A stretch of 64,000 bases of DNA. It comes from Granulicella sp. L60 (lineage in GTDB: Bacteria > Acidobacteriota > Terriglobia > Terriglobales > Acidobacteriaceae). The position numbers were made by a program, and so were the translations under genes. The notes under the pieces are model-generated. The model did not search any database, was not told the origin of the DNA, and saw nothing but the letters and a program-made list of their open reading frames with translations. The stretch lies in contig NZ_LMUR01000018.1 in NCBI RefSeq assembly GCF_009765825.1, positions 1,732,900 to 1,796,899 of the forward strand, read 5' to 3'. Shown piece by piece: positions 50,385 through 59,409 of the stretch (position 1 is the stretch's first letter; each line of letters starts with the position of its first letter).

Positions 50385-53336
50385 ATGCTATCTCGCAACG
50401 CCTTGAAGGTTGTTTTGTCTTTTTTTATCGCCTGGATGCCGATGGTTGGCGTCGCCCAGCAGACTGCGGCGACGGTACATGGACTGGTTGCAGATCCTGA
50501 AAGCGCAGTGATTCCAGGGGCGACGGTGACGTTGAGCCCGGCCTCGGGTAAGGCGTTGGTCACGCAGTCGCAGAGCGATGGAACGTATGTGTTGCATGGG
50601 GTGCCCGCAGGAACGTACTCGATAACGGTGACGATGCCGGGCTTCGCCTCCTTCGTGAAGCTGGGGGTGAAGGTTGCCGCAGGGCAGAACCTGATGCTGG
50701 ATACACAGATGACGATCCAAGAGCAGAAGCAGGAGGTCAACGTAACGGCGCAGACGGCGCAGGTTGGTGTCGATGCGGACAGCAACGCAAGTTCGACGAC
50801 CATCAAAGGCAAGGATCTTGACGCGCTCTCGGATGATCCAGACGAACTCTCGTCGGAGTTGACCGCGCTTGCCGGACCGGCGGCCGGACCGAACGGTGGA
50901 CAGATCTACGTGGACGGATTTACCGGCGGCCAACTGCCTCCCAAGTCATCAATCCGCGAGATTCGCATCAATCAAAATCCCTTCTCCGCGCAGTATGACA
51001 AGCTGGGTTATGGGCGCGTCGAGGTCTTCACCAAGCCCGGCACCGACAAGTTTCATGGGCAGTTCAACCTGCAGGGAATCGACTCCGCACTGAACAGCGG
51101 CAACCCGCTGCTGAACGCCTTTAACACGGCGGATGAGCCTGAGAAGACGCAGCCTCCGTACCACACGATCTTCGTGCTGGGGAACATCACCGGGCCGCTG
51201 GCTCACAACGCCTCCTTCACTTTGTCGGGATCGCACCGCGCGATTCAGGACAACAACCAGGTAAGCGCGGAGATTCTGAACCCGACGATTCTGGACACGA
51301 CGCTGACCTGCCCGGCTGGCCAGATCTCCTGCAACTACTCGATTGCGAATCCAGCGCCGCAGTCCCGTACGGACATCAACCCCCGGGTCGACCTTCAGCT
51401 AGGCGAGAAGAACACGCTGGTAACGCGGTTTCAGTACGAGGTCAACGACCAGAACAACGTCGGTGTCGGCGGCTTGAATCTGCCGAGCACGGGCTATAAC
51501 TCCAGCACCGCGGAGACGACGCTGCAGGTGAGCGATACGCAGATTCTAAGCCAGCGCATCATCAATGAGACTCGTTTCGAGTATCAGCGCGATACCACGT
51601 CGGAGACCGCGCTCAGCACCACGCCGAGCATTCAGGTGCAGGGAAACTTTACCGGTGGAGGCGCCGCTACCGGCAGCGAATCGGATATACAGAATCACTT
51701 TGAAGCGCAGAACTACACCTCGATTCAGCTGGCGAAGAACTTCATCCGGTTGGGCGGACGTCTGCGTTCGACCAGCGATTCGAACACCACAACCGCCGGA
51801 GAGAACGGTCAGTTCACCTATAACTGCCTGTTGGACACGCCCTGCCAGAACTCGCCCGTGTCGTCGTATCAGAATATGCAGGCCAGCCAGTTCAGCATCA
51901 CGCAGGTACTTCATCCTGTGAGTGCGACGCTGGTGGATCTGGGTCTCTATGCCGAGGATGACTGGAAGCCGCGCCCGAATCTTTCGGTCAGCTACGGCCT
52001 TCGTTTCGAGACGCAGAATCATCTTTCGGACCACCATGATGTGGCTCCGCGCGTGTCAGTTCGCTACGGCGTCGGCGCGAAGAACAATCCGAAGACGGTC
52101 ATCAACGCCGGCTTTGGAATGTTCTATGACCGGTACATGTTGGCCAACGTCATCAACACCCTCGAGTCGAACGGCCTGAACCAGATTCAGACCCAGATCG
52201 TGAATCCTAGCGCGAGCTGCACGCCGGACAACATCGCAGCCTGCACCACGGGAGCCACCGGAAGCGGGGGCAACAAGACATACTCGGCATCGGCCCATCT
52301 TCGCGCGCCGTACACGCTGCACTACGCCGTTGGTGTGGATCAGCAGCTGTTTCGCGGCGCCACGCTGTCGGTCAACTACATTCGTGCCGACGGCGTTCAC
52401 CAGTTCTACAGCGAAAATTTGAACTCCCCGATCAATGGTGTCTATCCAATCCCTCCTGCGGCGGGCGAACACGCCGCGGTTGTGGACCAGTATCAGTCGG
52501 GCGCTGTCTTCCACCAGAACCAGTTGATCGCGAATGTGAACATCCGATCGAGCCGAATCTTCAGTGTTGGCGGGTACGGCGTGCTGAACTACGCCAAGTC
52601 CGACTCAGGCGGCATCACCTCGTTTCCGTCGATCAACCCGTACAACATTGGCGAGGACTATGGGCGCGCCGTCTTCGATACCCGCTATCGCTTCTTCCTC
52701 TACGGTACGGTGACGCTGCCCTACACGATCACGTTGAGTCCGATCATGATCCTTTCAGCGGGTACGCCTTACAACGTAACCACGGGCAGCGACCTCAATA
52801 ACGACGCCCAGTTCAACGACCGGCCTCAGTTCGCTGCGCCGAACGGTATCGCGCCGGGCCAGCCGGGAACGAACACCATCGCGGGCTGCGGCAGCTTTTC
52901 GGCACCCGCTCCCAATACGCCGTACACCCCGATTCCGATCAATCTGTGCACCGGCCCATCGCAGTTCACCTTTAATCTCCGTGCGACGAAGACCTTCGGT
53001 TTCGGTCCGCAGACTGCCGCAGCGGCGGCCCAGGGACAGGGCGGCTCTGGCGGACGAGGCGGCAATCGCGGCGGTGGTGCTGGTGGTCCCGGTGGAGGAC
53101 GCGGCGGCCCTGGTGGAGGTCCCGGCGGCGGATTCGGCGGAGCCAGTACAGGCAGACGCTACAATCTGTCCTTTGGCGTGCAGGCGCTGAATCTGTTCAA
53201 TAACGAGAACCTCTCCACACCGAATGGAACGCTGACGTCGCAGCAGTTTGGCGTATCGACCCAGCTTGCCGGAAGACCGTTTACCGGCACCTCCGCGGTG
53301 CGTCAGATCTCGCTGCAGACCTCGTTCAACTTCTAG
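50385..53336 (+). CDS. TonB-dependent receptor with carboxypeptidase-like regulatory domain
   Basis: An outer-membrane receptor of the acidobacterial type. The signal peptide (VVLSFFIAWMPMVGVAQ) is followed by a carboxypeptidase-regulatory-like domain (ATVHGLVADPESAVIPGATV), a plug (GQIYVDGFTGGQLPPKSSI, then EIRINQNPFSAQYDKLGYG) and a long beta-barrel ending in SLQTSFNF, a BAM-type terminal Phe. Residues about 880-920 are a glycine-rich stretch (GGSGGRGGNRGGGAGGPGG) in a late barrel loop, which is unusual. ATG 50385 is preferred, with AGGAG 5 nt upstream; an ATG at 50364 is also in frame. The ligand cannot be read from sequence; carbohydrate is usual for this type. Confidence 0.85.
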   Translation: MLSRNALKVVLSFFIAWMPMVGVAQQTAATVHGLVADPESAVIPGATVTLSPASGKALVTQSQSDGTYVLHGVPAGTYSITVTMPGFASFVKLGVKVAAGQNLMLDTQMTIQEQKQEVNVTAQTAQVGVDADSNASSTTIKGKDLDALSDDPDELSSELTALAGPAAGPNGGQIYVDGFTGGQLPPKSSIREIRINQNPFSAQYDKLGYGRVEVFTKPGTDKFHGQFNLQGIDSALNSGNPLLNAFNTADEPEKTQPPYHTIFVLGNITGPLAHNASFTLSGSHRAIQDNNQVSAEILNPTILDTTLTCPAGQISCNYSIANPAPQSRTDINPRVDLQLGEKNTLVTRFQYEVNDQNNVGVGGLNLPSTGYNSSTAETTLQVSDTQILSQRIINETRFEYQRDTTSETALSTTPSIQVQGNFTGGGAATGSESDIQNHFEAQNYTSIQLAKNFIRLGGRLRSTSDSNTTTAGENGQFTYNCLLDTPCQNSPVSSYQNMQASQFSITQVLHPVSATLVDLGLYAEDDWKPRPNLSVSYGLRFETQNHLSDHHDVAPRVSVRYGVGAKNNPKTVINAGFGMFYDRYMLANVINTLESNGLNQIQTQIVNPSASCTPDNIAACTTGATGSGGNKTYSASAHLRAPYTLHYAVGVDQQLFRGATLSVNYIRADGVHQFYSENLNSPINGVYPIPPAAGEHAAVVDQYQSGAVFHQNQLIANVNIRSSRIFSVGGYGVLNYAKSDSGGITSFPSINPYNIGEDYGRAVFDTRYRFFLYGTVTLPYTITLSPIMILSAGTPYNVTTGSDLNNDAQFNDRPQFAAPNGIAPGQPGTNTIAGCGSFSAPAPNTPYTPIPINLCTGPSQFTFNLRATKTFGFGPQTAAAAAQGQGGSGGRGGNRGGGAGGPGGGRGGPGGGPGGGFGGASTGRRYNLSFGVQALNLFNNENLSTPNGTLTSQQFGVSTQLAGRPFTGTSAVRQISLQTSFNF

Positions 53337-53363
53337 CCCGAGACCTCTAGCCCGAAATGGAAC

Positions 53364-53399
53364 CGGAGCGCGAAGCCAACGACCCGGCTTCGTGCTCCG
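53364..53399 (+). terminator. Terminator of the receptor gene
   Basis: CGGAGCGCGAAGCC (53364-53377) pairs with GGCTTCGTGCTCCG (53386-53399) in a 14-bp stem with one G-U pair and an 8-nt loop, starting 27 nt after the receptor stop. A T-rich stretch (ATATATTTATTTTGTTTCT) begins about 6 nt later, a little further out than in a standard intrinsic terminator. Confidence 0.75.
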
Positions 53400-53501
53400 A
53401 GCTGATATATTTATTTTGTTTCTATTATTAATATTCTTTTCACGAAACAACTTGTCGCTATGTGTGTTTACACCTGAATCCTGTGTTCGAGAGGGTGCAA
53501 G

Positions 53502-53732
53502 TTGAAGTTAAAAATCGGGTACATCGCCGTTTCGGGCCTGTTGTTGATTACGCTTTGTCTCACGCTGGAGCAGCGTGCGTATGCCTACGTTGATCCAGGC
53601 TCAAGTCTGCTGATATATCAAAGCTTCACCGCGATGATTACAGGTGGCCTCTTTTATTTTCGCCGCCGGCTGAAGTCTCTGTTCTTTCGTTCCAAAGCCG
53701 CGGAGATTCAATCGAACATTAAGCGCGACTAG
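53502..53732 (+). CDS. Small YVDPG-type membrane protein
   Basis: A 76-residue protein with an N-terminal hydrophobic segment (VSGLLLITLCLTLEQRAYA), the conserved core AYVDPGSSLLIYQSF, a second helix (TAMITGGLFYF) and a basic end (RRRLKSLFFRSK). Small proteins with this YVDPG motif, a helix and an FRRR tail commonly lie just before membrane alkaline-phosphatase-superfamily genes; I recall this pattern rather than having checked it. The start is TTG 53502 behind GAGAGGG. The AlkP/sulfatase gene begins 90 bp downstream. It may be a subunit or anchor for that enzyme. Confidence 0.7.
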   Translation: MKLKIGYIAVSGLLLITLCLTLEQRAYAYVDPGSSLLIYQSFTAMITGGLFYFRRRLKSLFFRSKAAEIQSNIKRD

Positions 53733-53822
53733 CGAGATGCGGTTCTCTCCGCCTCTCCTTCACATATAAAACTTTGTTTTCTGGCCTGACCTTCACTGGC
53801 GGCGATATGGCGGACTGCGCCT

Positions 53823-55424
53823 ATGATTCGGCCTCTACCACCGAAGGTTACGTTCTACAGGATCACGATGCGACGATTTACGGATTCTGCCGTGGCGGCC
53901 CTGGGCATGACCACACTTTGTAATCTATGGATGTTGAGTCCGCTCGTCTCGCCGGATCATAATGCGATCTACCATTGGAGCGGAAGAGTCTCAGCCCTCT
54001 TTCTCCCGACGGTTCTGGACTTCTGTTTATTCTGGCTTCTTACAACGCTACTGCTTCTGTGGGCTGGCAAATCAGAGCGCGGACGCATAGCCGCCTGGTG
54101 TGGTTTCGCCGTTCTTCTCCCTTGGATTCTGCTGAAGAACTGGTCTGTGATGGCGTTCTGGAGATTTCCGCACGGCTTCAGCGCGATCGTGTTGTCACTG
54201 TGTCTGATAGTGATACTTGCTCTTGTGATCTTCTGGAATCCTGCCCAGCGACCCAGGTTTGAGCGCTTTCAGAGATTAATGTCGCACATGCTGTCGGTTG
54301 CCGCGATGATCGGGATCTTCGTTCTATGCGAACTTGCCTGGTTCGCCTGGCAGGCGCGCCACCTCAACGATCCGCTGCCTCTTCATTCGATACCGCAGAC
54401 CGCCGCAACTTCCGAGGAGAATCGACCGCCAATCATCTGGATCTTGCTGGATGAACTCTCTTACCGGCAGGTCTACGACCATCGGTTCAACGGACTCAGC
54501 CTACCGGCCTTCGATCAACTCGCTCAGGAGTCGTCCGTCTTTACGCATGTTATTCCTGCAGGCATTATGACCGAGATCGTACTGCCGTCTCTCATGACCG
54601 GGCAGCCCATCGATAACATCCGATCTTCCGCGAACGGAATGCTATCCATCCATAATCCGCGGACGAATGCATGGACTGGATTCGATCAGCACGGCACCAT
54701 CTTTCAAGATGCTCAGAGTGCAGGCTACAAGACGGGATTAGCCGGCTGGTATAACCCATACTGCAGATTGCTCCCGCAGGTTCTTGACAGTTGTTTCTGG
54801 ACCGCGCAGTTGACCGCTCTCACCACGCCGTACCGTTCGCATTTTCATCTTGCGGATCTCATCTATTCGAAGACCTTTCACCTTCCTGACGCTGGGGAAG
54901 ACCTTTCCCTGCGTCATCTATCGGACTATCGAAGTCTCTTCGCAGCAGCGGATACGATGCTCGAAGACAGCTCCACGAATCTTCTCTTCCTCCACATGCC
55001 CGTACCCCATCCGGGAGGCATCTATCACCGAGCAACCGGAGAGTTCGCCACGAAGAACTCGACCTATATCGATAACCTCGCGCTTGCAGACAGCTACCTT
55101 GCGCACGTCCGGTCTCTTCTTGAGCGGGATGGGCGATGGAACTCCTCCACGGTCATCATCATGGGCGACCACTCCTGGCGGACGAAGCTCTTGTGGACCG
55201 CCAATCCGGACTGGACGCAGGAGGAGCAGATAGCCAGCGACGGCGGCCAGTTCGACGACCGTCCCGGTTACATCGTCAAGCTGCCCGGCCAGCATACCGG
55301 CGCGCGTATCGACACGCCCTTTGCTGCGACGAATACACGGCAGCTCATGGACGAGATCATCTACCAAAAGATTCAGTCTCCCGAGCAGCTCAGCGCATGG
55401 GTAACCAGCGTTCGCCCCAGGTAA
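53823..55424 (+). CDS. Membrane alkaline-phosphatase-superfamily (sulfatase-like) protein
   Basis: Residues about 20-185 hold four or five membrane helices; the remainder is a periplasmic AlkP/sulfatase-type domain. Visible active-site elements are IIWILLDELSYRQVYD (first metal Asp-Glu), a candidate nucleophile Thr in GIMTEIVLPSLMTGQ, HMPVPHPGG and VIIMGDHSWR (metal Asp-His). This architecture is shared with phosphoethanolamine and phosphoglycerol transferases that decorate lipid A or glycans. No formylglycine CxPxR motif is seen, so it is not a classical sulfatase. The start has no strong ribosome site. It follows the YVDPG microprotein on the same strand. Confidence 0.75.
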   Translation: MIRPLPPKVTFYRITMRRFTDSAVAALGMTTLCNLWMLSPLVSPDHNAIYHWSGRVSALFLPTVLDFCLFWLLTTLLLLWAGKSERGRIAAWCGFAVLLPWILLKNWSVMAFWRFPHGFSAIVLSLCLIVILALVIFWNPAQRPRFERFQRLMSHMLSVAAMIGIFVLCELAWFAWQARHLNDPLPLHSIPQTAATSEENRPPIIWILLDELSYRQVYDHRFNGLSLPAFDQLAQESSVFTHVIPAGIMTEIVLPSLMTGQPIDNIRSSANGMLSIHNPRTNAWTGFDQHGTIFQDAQSAGYKTGLAGWYNPYCRLLPQVLDSCFWTAQLTALTTPYRSHFHLADLIYSKTFHLPDAGEDLSLRHLSDYRSLFAAADTMLEDSSTNLLFLHMPVPHPGGIYHRATGEFATKNSTYIDNLALADSYLAHVRSLLERDGRWNSSTVIIMGDHSWRTKLLWTANPDWTQEEQIASDGGQFDDRPGYIVKLPGQHTGARIDTPFAATNTRQLMDEIIYQKIQSPEQLSAWVTSVRPR

Positions 55425-55490
55425 GCAATCACCCTCCTGCGAGATCGCTCCTTGCCCAACCCCTCCCCCTGCACTAAGCTAGAACCAGCC

Positions 55491-55922
55491 ATGTATGAAG
55501 ACTTCAAAGTGACCGATCGCTGGACCGGCGAGGAACTCCACTGTACGTGGAAGGGCACCATCGTCGCCATCGCTACACGCCACGCCGACGCGACCGATAT
55601 CCGCTTCGCCGTCAACGGCAGACCGGTCTGGATCGCCATGCCGAACCTCGCGTGGGTGGAGCAGAAGCGCCGCACCGGCTTCGTCATCACCGACTATCTC
55701 GCAGCCCAGGCCGCAGGGCGCTACCTGCAGCACGCGATCCAGTCCGGCTACGACAACGGCCGCGAGATGTACACCATGACCGTGGAAGAGGTTCTCGAAC
55801 ACGCGAACGCAGTGGTCAAAGAAGTTGGTCGAACAGACAATCTGCCCAGCCTTCCCGTCATCAACGAAAACATTCGTGCGGAAGACGAGATGGGTATCCA
55901 CCTACCAGGCGAACCAGCTTAA
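55491..55922 (+). CDS. Conserved-type small cytoplasmic protein, unknown function
   Basis: A soluble 143-residue protein with no signal peptide or membrane segment. It opens with MYEDFKVTDRWTGEELHCTW and has a beta-rich N-terminal half and a helical C-terminal half (YLAAQAAGRYLQHAIQSGYD; MTVEEVLEHANAVVKEV). The family is not recognised. ATG 55491 is the best of two in-frame starts, since the extra 13 residues from 55452 are Pro-rich and poorly coding-like. It lies 18 bp before the lactonase-family gene, so the two probably share a transcript. Confidence 0.6.
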   Translation: MYEDFKVTDRWTGEELHCTWKGTIVAIATRHADATDIRFAVNGRPVWIAMPNLAWVEQKRRTGFVITDYLAAQAAGRYLQHAIQSGYDNGREMYTMTVEEVLEHANAVVKEVGRTDNLPSLPVINENIRAEDEMGIHLPGEPA

Positions 55923-55940
55923 CCTCGAGAGGAACTGGCC

Positions 55941-57149
55941 ATGTTCACGCGCCGCAGATTCCTGATCGTTCTCCCTGCCTTTGCGGCCTCCGCGCACGCA
56001 GCCGTTCCCGTTCCGTGGCGAAAGAAGAAGCCGCTCCCGCCCGCTCCGCTCACCGTCTACTTCGGCACCGACACCACCAAGGGCGTCAGCAAAGGCATCT
56101 ACCAGTCGCGCTTCGACCCCACCAAGGGACAACTTACGCCACCAGTCCTTGCCGCAACCACGGCTAGGCCTGCCTATCTGGCCTTTACGCCTCCCGGTCC
56201 TGGCCGTCGTTTCCTCTACGCTGTGAACGCCATCAACGACCCGGCTGCGACGGTGACCACCTTCGCCATCGACACCAAGACCGGCAATCTCAACCAGCTC
56301 GGACAAGTCACGTCCGATGGCGCCGGACCGGCCTACATCTCCGTCGACGATACCGGCCACTCCGCCTTTGTTGCCGACTTCTACGGATCCGCCATCACTT
56401 CGTATCGCATTCAGCCGGACGGAACCCTCAGCCAGCCCGTCGATCGCATGGACTTCAAAGACCGCCAGAAGTTTGGCGCACTCGGCTCCAACTCCACTCG
56501 CCAGGAGATGTCGCATCCGCACAGTGCCACCATCTCGCCCGACAACCGCTTCCTCCTTGTCTGCGACCTCGGCACCGATCACATCTCCGTCTTCAATATC
56601 CACCCCGAGACCGGCCATCTCTCCGATCACAACCTCTTCACCAACAACCGCCCCGGCTCCGGCCCGCGTCATGTCGTCTTCCATCCGAACGGACGCTGGG
56701 TCTACTGCATCAACGAGATCGACTCCACCATCGACCGTTGCCTGTGGACCGCCACGCGCTTCGCCGATACGCCGCAAGGTCTGCTGGTCAACGCCAACAG
56801 CTCGGTCAAGACCATCGCCGACAGCTTTCCCGCAGAAAAAAATACGGCCGCCGAGCTCGCCGTCTCGCCCGACGGCAACTTCCTCTACGCCAGCAACCGC
56901 GGCGAAGACTCGCTCGTTGTCTTCTCAATCAGCCCTAAGGGCGGACGCCTCGGCCTCGTCCAGCGCATCTCCTGCGGCGGCAAGACTCCGCGACACTTCA
57001 CCCTCGACCCCACCGCACAGTGGCTCCTCTGCGGCAATCAGGACTCGGCGAACGTCGCCGTCTTCCACCGCGATGGCGTAACCGGAAAGCTCAGCGGACC
57101 TACCCAGAAAGTCCCGCTAGACTCTCCCCTGATGACGCTCTTCGCCTGA
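55941..57149 (+). CDS. Lactonase-family seven-bladed beta-propeller (6-phosphogluconolactonase-like), exported
   Basis: The N-terminus MFTRRRFLIVLPAFAASAHA is a twin-arginine signal peptide, so the protein is exported folded. The body matches the lactonase (Pgl, muconate cycloisomerase-like) propeller, with repeated DNRFLLVCDLGTDHISVFNI, FHPNGRWVYCINE and VSPDGNFLYASNRGEDSLVVF units and the end motif GKTPRHFTLDPTAQWLLCGN. Cytoplasmic Pgl opens 6-phosphogluconolactone; a secreted form cannot be assigned a substrate with certainty. AGAGGAACTGGCC precedes the ATG. It is followed after 5 bp by a small unknown gene. Confidence 0.8.
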   Translation: MFTRRRFLIVLPAFAASAHAAVPVPWRKKKPLPPAPLTVYFGTDTTKGVSKGIYQSRFDPTKGQLTPPVLAATTARPAYLAFTPPGPGRRFLYAVNAINDPAATVTTFAIDTKTGNLNQLGQVTSDGAGPAYISVDDTGHSAFVADFYGSAITSYRIQPDGTLSQPVDRMDFKDRQKFGALGSNSTRQEMSHPHSATISPDNRFLLVCDLGTDHISVFNIHPETGHLSDHNLFTNNRPGSGPRHVVFHPNGRWVYCINEIDSTIDRCLWTATRFADTPQGLLVNANSSVKTIADSFPAEKNTAAELAVSPDGNFLYASNRGEDSLVVFSISPKGGRLGLVQRISCGGKTPRHFTLDPTAQWLLCGNQDSANVAVFHRDGVTGKLSGPTQKVPLDSPLMTLFA

Positions 57150-57154
57150 GCAGA

Positions 57155-57451
57155 ATGTTCGCGCGCACACTCACCATCGAACGCGTCGATCCCCAAGGGC
57201 ATGCGGAACCCTGCCCGATCAAGTGGATCGACAACTTCGCCATGCGCAACTTCACCAACGACGCCATCTTCGATGACACCCTGCCGGTCGGCGACGGCCT
57301 GCTTGAAGTCGGCTATCGCGTCCCCGTCGATCAGCTTCGCAACCGCATGGAAGATTGGTTCCGTCGTAAAAGCTACATCGCCCCTGGAGACCACCTCCGC
57401 GTTACAGAGGCGCCACCAGGGGCGATGAGCACAGTTCGTAGACTGATTTAG
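57155..57451 (+). CDS. Small conserved-type protein of unknown function
   Basis: A 98-residue soluble protein starting MFARTLTIERVDPQGHAEPC, with no recognised motif. The C-terminal half is polar and helical (DQLRNRMEDWFRRKSYIAPGD). ATG 57155 lies 5 bp after the lactonase stop; the ribosome site is weak, so translation probably depends on the gene before it. The 3' end overlaps the convergent alcohol dehydrogenase gene by 4 bp. Its even codon use and lack of shadow-frame features favour a real gene. Confidence 0.55.
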   Translation: MFARTLTIERVDPQGHAEPCPIKWIDNFAMRNFTNDAIFDDTLPVGDGLLEVGYRVPVDQLRNRMEDWFRRKSYIAPGDHLRVTEAPPGAMSTVRRLI

Positions 57452-58494
57452 CTCTTCGGCAGCGTAGCCATATCGATGACGAAGCGATACTTCACATCGC
57501 TCTTGATCACGCGCTCGTAGGCCTCGTCCAGCTTGTCGATCGACGTCAGTTCGATGTCGGAGACGATGTTATGTTCGGCGCAGTAGTCCAGCATCTCCTG
57601 CGTCTCGCGCATCCCGCCGATTCCCGATCCCGCGAGCGACCGGCGATTGCCTACCACGGAGAACGGCGCAACCGACACCGGAACCTCCGGCAGCCCAACC
57701 AGGCACAACGTCCCGTTCAGCCGCAGCAGGTTCAGATACGCATTCACATCGTGCGGTGCCGATACGCAGTCGAGAATAAAGTCGAGACTCCCTGCATGTT
57801 TCGCCACGGCGTCCGCATCCTTGGTAACGACCACCTCGTCCGCCCCCAGCTTCTTCGCGTCCGCAATCTTGTTCTCCGACGTCGTGAACTGCACTACATG
57901 CGCGCCGAACGAGTGCGCAAACTTCAGCCCCATGTGTCCCAATCCACCCAGCCCAACCACCCCTACCTTGCTGTTCTTGCCGACCTTCCAGTGGCGCAGT
58001 GGCGAGTAAGTTGTGATCCCGGCGCAGAGCAGCGGAGCGACCGCAGCGGGGTTCAGCTTCGACGAGACGGTATGCACATACCTCTCATCCACCACGATGT
58101 TGTTGGAGTAGCCGCCATACGTGGGGTTGCCTTCGTAGTCGCGGGAGTTGTACGTCTCCACCGCTCCCTTCAGGCAGTACTGCTGCGCATCCGCCTTACA
58201 GTTCTCGCACTCGCGGCACGAGTCGACGATCACGCCGACCGCAGCCGTATCGCCCGTCTTGAACTTCGTCACCGCGCCGCCCACAGCCGTCACGTTGCCT
58301 ACAATCTCGTGCCCCGGCACCATCGGGTACTTCGAGTTCTTCCACTCGTTCCGCGCCTGGTGAATGTCGGAGTGGCAGATGCCGGAGTAGGTAATCTCCA
58401 CCACCACATCGTGCGGCCCAGGCTCTCTCCGTTCAAACTGAAACGGCGTCAACGACGATGTTGCGTTATGAGCAGCGTATCCATGAGACTTCAT
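57448..58494 (-). CDS. Zn-dependent alcohol dehydrogenase (YahK/AdhA, cinnamyl-alcohol-dehydrogenase-like)
   Basis: A medium-chain dehydrogenase that reduces aldehydes to alcohols with NADPH in this subfamily. The catalytic zinc ligands lie in GICHSDIHQ and PGHEIVG, the structural zinc in SCRECENCKADAQQYC (four Cys), and the cofactor loop in VGVVGLGGLGHMGLKFA. QQYCLKGAVETYN and GYSNNIVVDERYV are typical of the CAD/YahK group. ATG 58494 follows AGGAGATTGCAG; a TTG two codons earlier is also open. It forms a single-gene unit, tail-to-tail with the small gene at 57155 by a 4-bp overlap. Confidence 0.92.
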   Translation of the reverse strand: MKSHGYAAHNATSSLTPFQFERREPGPHDVVVEITYSGICHSDIHQARNEWKNSKYPMVPGHEIVGNVTAVGGAVTKFKTGDTAAVGVIVDSCRECENCKADAQQYCLKGAVETYNSRDYEGNPTYGGYSNNIVVDERYVHTVSSKLNPAAVAPLLCAGITTYSPLRHWKVGKNSKVGVVGLGGLGHMGLKFAHSFGAHVVQFTTSENKIADAKKLGADEVVVTKDADAVAKHAGSLDFILDCVSAPHDVNAYLNLLRLNGTLCLVGLPEVPVSVAPFSVVGNRRSLAGSGIGGMRETQEMLDYCAEHNIVSDIELTSIDKLDEAYERVIKSDVKYRFVIDMATLPKS

Positions 58495-58575
58495 CTGCAA
58501 TCTCCTCTTTCGTTGATCCGACGGTCAGAAGTTTTCGTTGAAGATTCCTACAAAGACGTGGCGCGACGCCGAAGC

Positions 58576-59115
58576 CTATTCGTCGTAGTGCAGCAGACTC
58601 AGCACGTCGTACTCGCGAAACTTCTCGCGGCCCTTCAGGAAGTCGAGCTCAATCGCAAATCCCAGCCCCGCGATCTCCCCGCCCAGTTGCCGCACAAGCT
58701 GCACCGTCGCCTGCATGGTGCCGCCGGTGGCCAGCAGGTCATCGACGATGATCACGCGCTGTCCCGGCTGAATCGCGTCCAGATGAATCTCGAGCGAATC
58801 CGTGCCGTACTCCAGGTCGTAGTTCACGCGAGCCGTTGGCGCGGGCAGCTTCTTCGGCTTGCGCACAGGAACGAACCCGGCGTTCAACCGGTACGCCAGA
58901 GCAGGCCCGAAGATGAACCCACGCGCCTCGATGCCGAGCACGAGATCAATCTCCTTGCCGATGTAGTACTGCGCAAAGTCGTCGATCAGCTGCGCGAAGC
59001 CCGTCTTGTCTTTCAGCAGCGTCGTGATGTCATAGAACAGAATTCCCGGCTTCGGAAAGTTGGGAACGGTGCGCACAAGGGACTTCAGTGGCTCAGCATT
59101 AATGGGTAGTGTCAT
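58576..59115 (-). CDS. apt: Adenine phosphoribosyltransferase
   Basis: A 179-residue purine-salvage enzyme that makes AMP from adenine and PRPP. The PRPP-binding motif VIIVDDLLATGGTM is present, as are FPKPGILFYDITTLL near the N-terminus and GIEARGFIFGPALAYRL. The ATG is preceded by an AGGACCGATG context. It is the last gene of the run efp - HEPN - unknown - acyP - apt, 6 bp after acyP, so it is most likely the end of that operon. No unusual features. Confidence 0.95.
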   Translation of the reverse strand: MTLPINAEPLKSLVRTVPNFPKPGILFYDITTLLKDKTGFAQLIDDFAQYYIGKEIDLVLGIEARGFIFGPALAYRLNAGFVPVRKPKKLPAPTARVNYDLEYGTDSLEIHLDAIQPGQRVIIVDDLLATGGTMQATVQLVRQLGGEIAGLGFAIELDFLKGREKFREYDVLSLLHYDE

Positions 59116-59121
59116 CGGTCC

Positions 59122-59403
59122 TTACCAGGCTCCTTCAATCTCAAATGGTCCAAGCTTCGCGCCTTCGCTCTCGACCAGTTCATCTTCCAATACAGCATCG
59201 ACGCGGCTGCCACGCGAACCCTTCCGCAGCGCATCCTTCAACTCCGCAAGCTCCTCAGCCGTACCCGCCGCGACGATCTCCACATGTCCCTCATCCGTGT
59301 TCCGAACCCACCCGCGCAGCCCAAGCTCCGCCGCCTCGCGATGAACGAACCAGCGAAACCCGACGCCCTGCACGCGACCTTTGACCAGATAGTGAACGAC
59401 CAT
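59122..59403 (-). CDS. acyP: Acylphosphatase
   Basis: A 93-residue enzyme that hydrolyses acyl phosphates. The N-terminal phosphate loop GRVQGVGFRWFV carries the catalytic Arg17, and WVRNTDEGHVEI carries Asn35. The length is normal. It starts 6 bp after the small unknown gene and ends 6 bp before apt, so all are probably one transcript. Nothing odd is seen in the active site. Confidence 0.93.
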   Translation of the reverse strand: MVVHYLVKGRVQGVGFRWFVHREAAELGLRGWVRNTDEGHVEIVAAGTAEELAELKDALRKGSRGSRVDAVLEDELVESEGAKLGPFEIEGAW

Positions 59404-59409
59404 GATGAG

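Noticed and set aside
55452..55490. Earlier start for the small protein at 55491
   Set aside because: The extra residues are Pro/Ser-rich with no ribosome site, and the later ATG begins the first protein-like segment.
57571..59109. 512-codon plus-strand frame across the alcohol dehydrogenase and apt genes
   Set aside because: It spans two genes with full active-site motifs on the other strand and has no recognisable domain.
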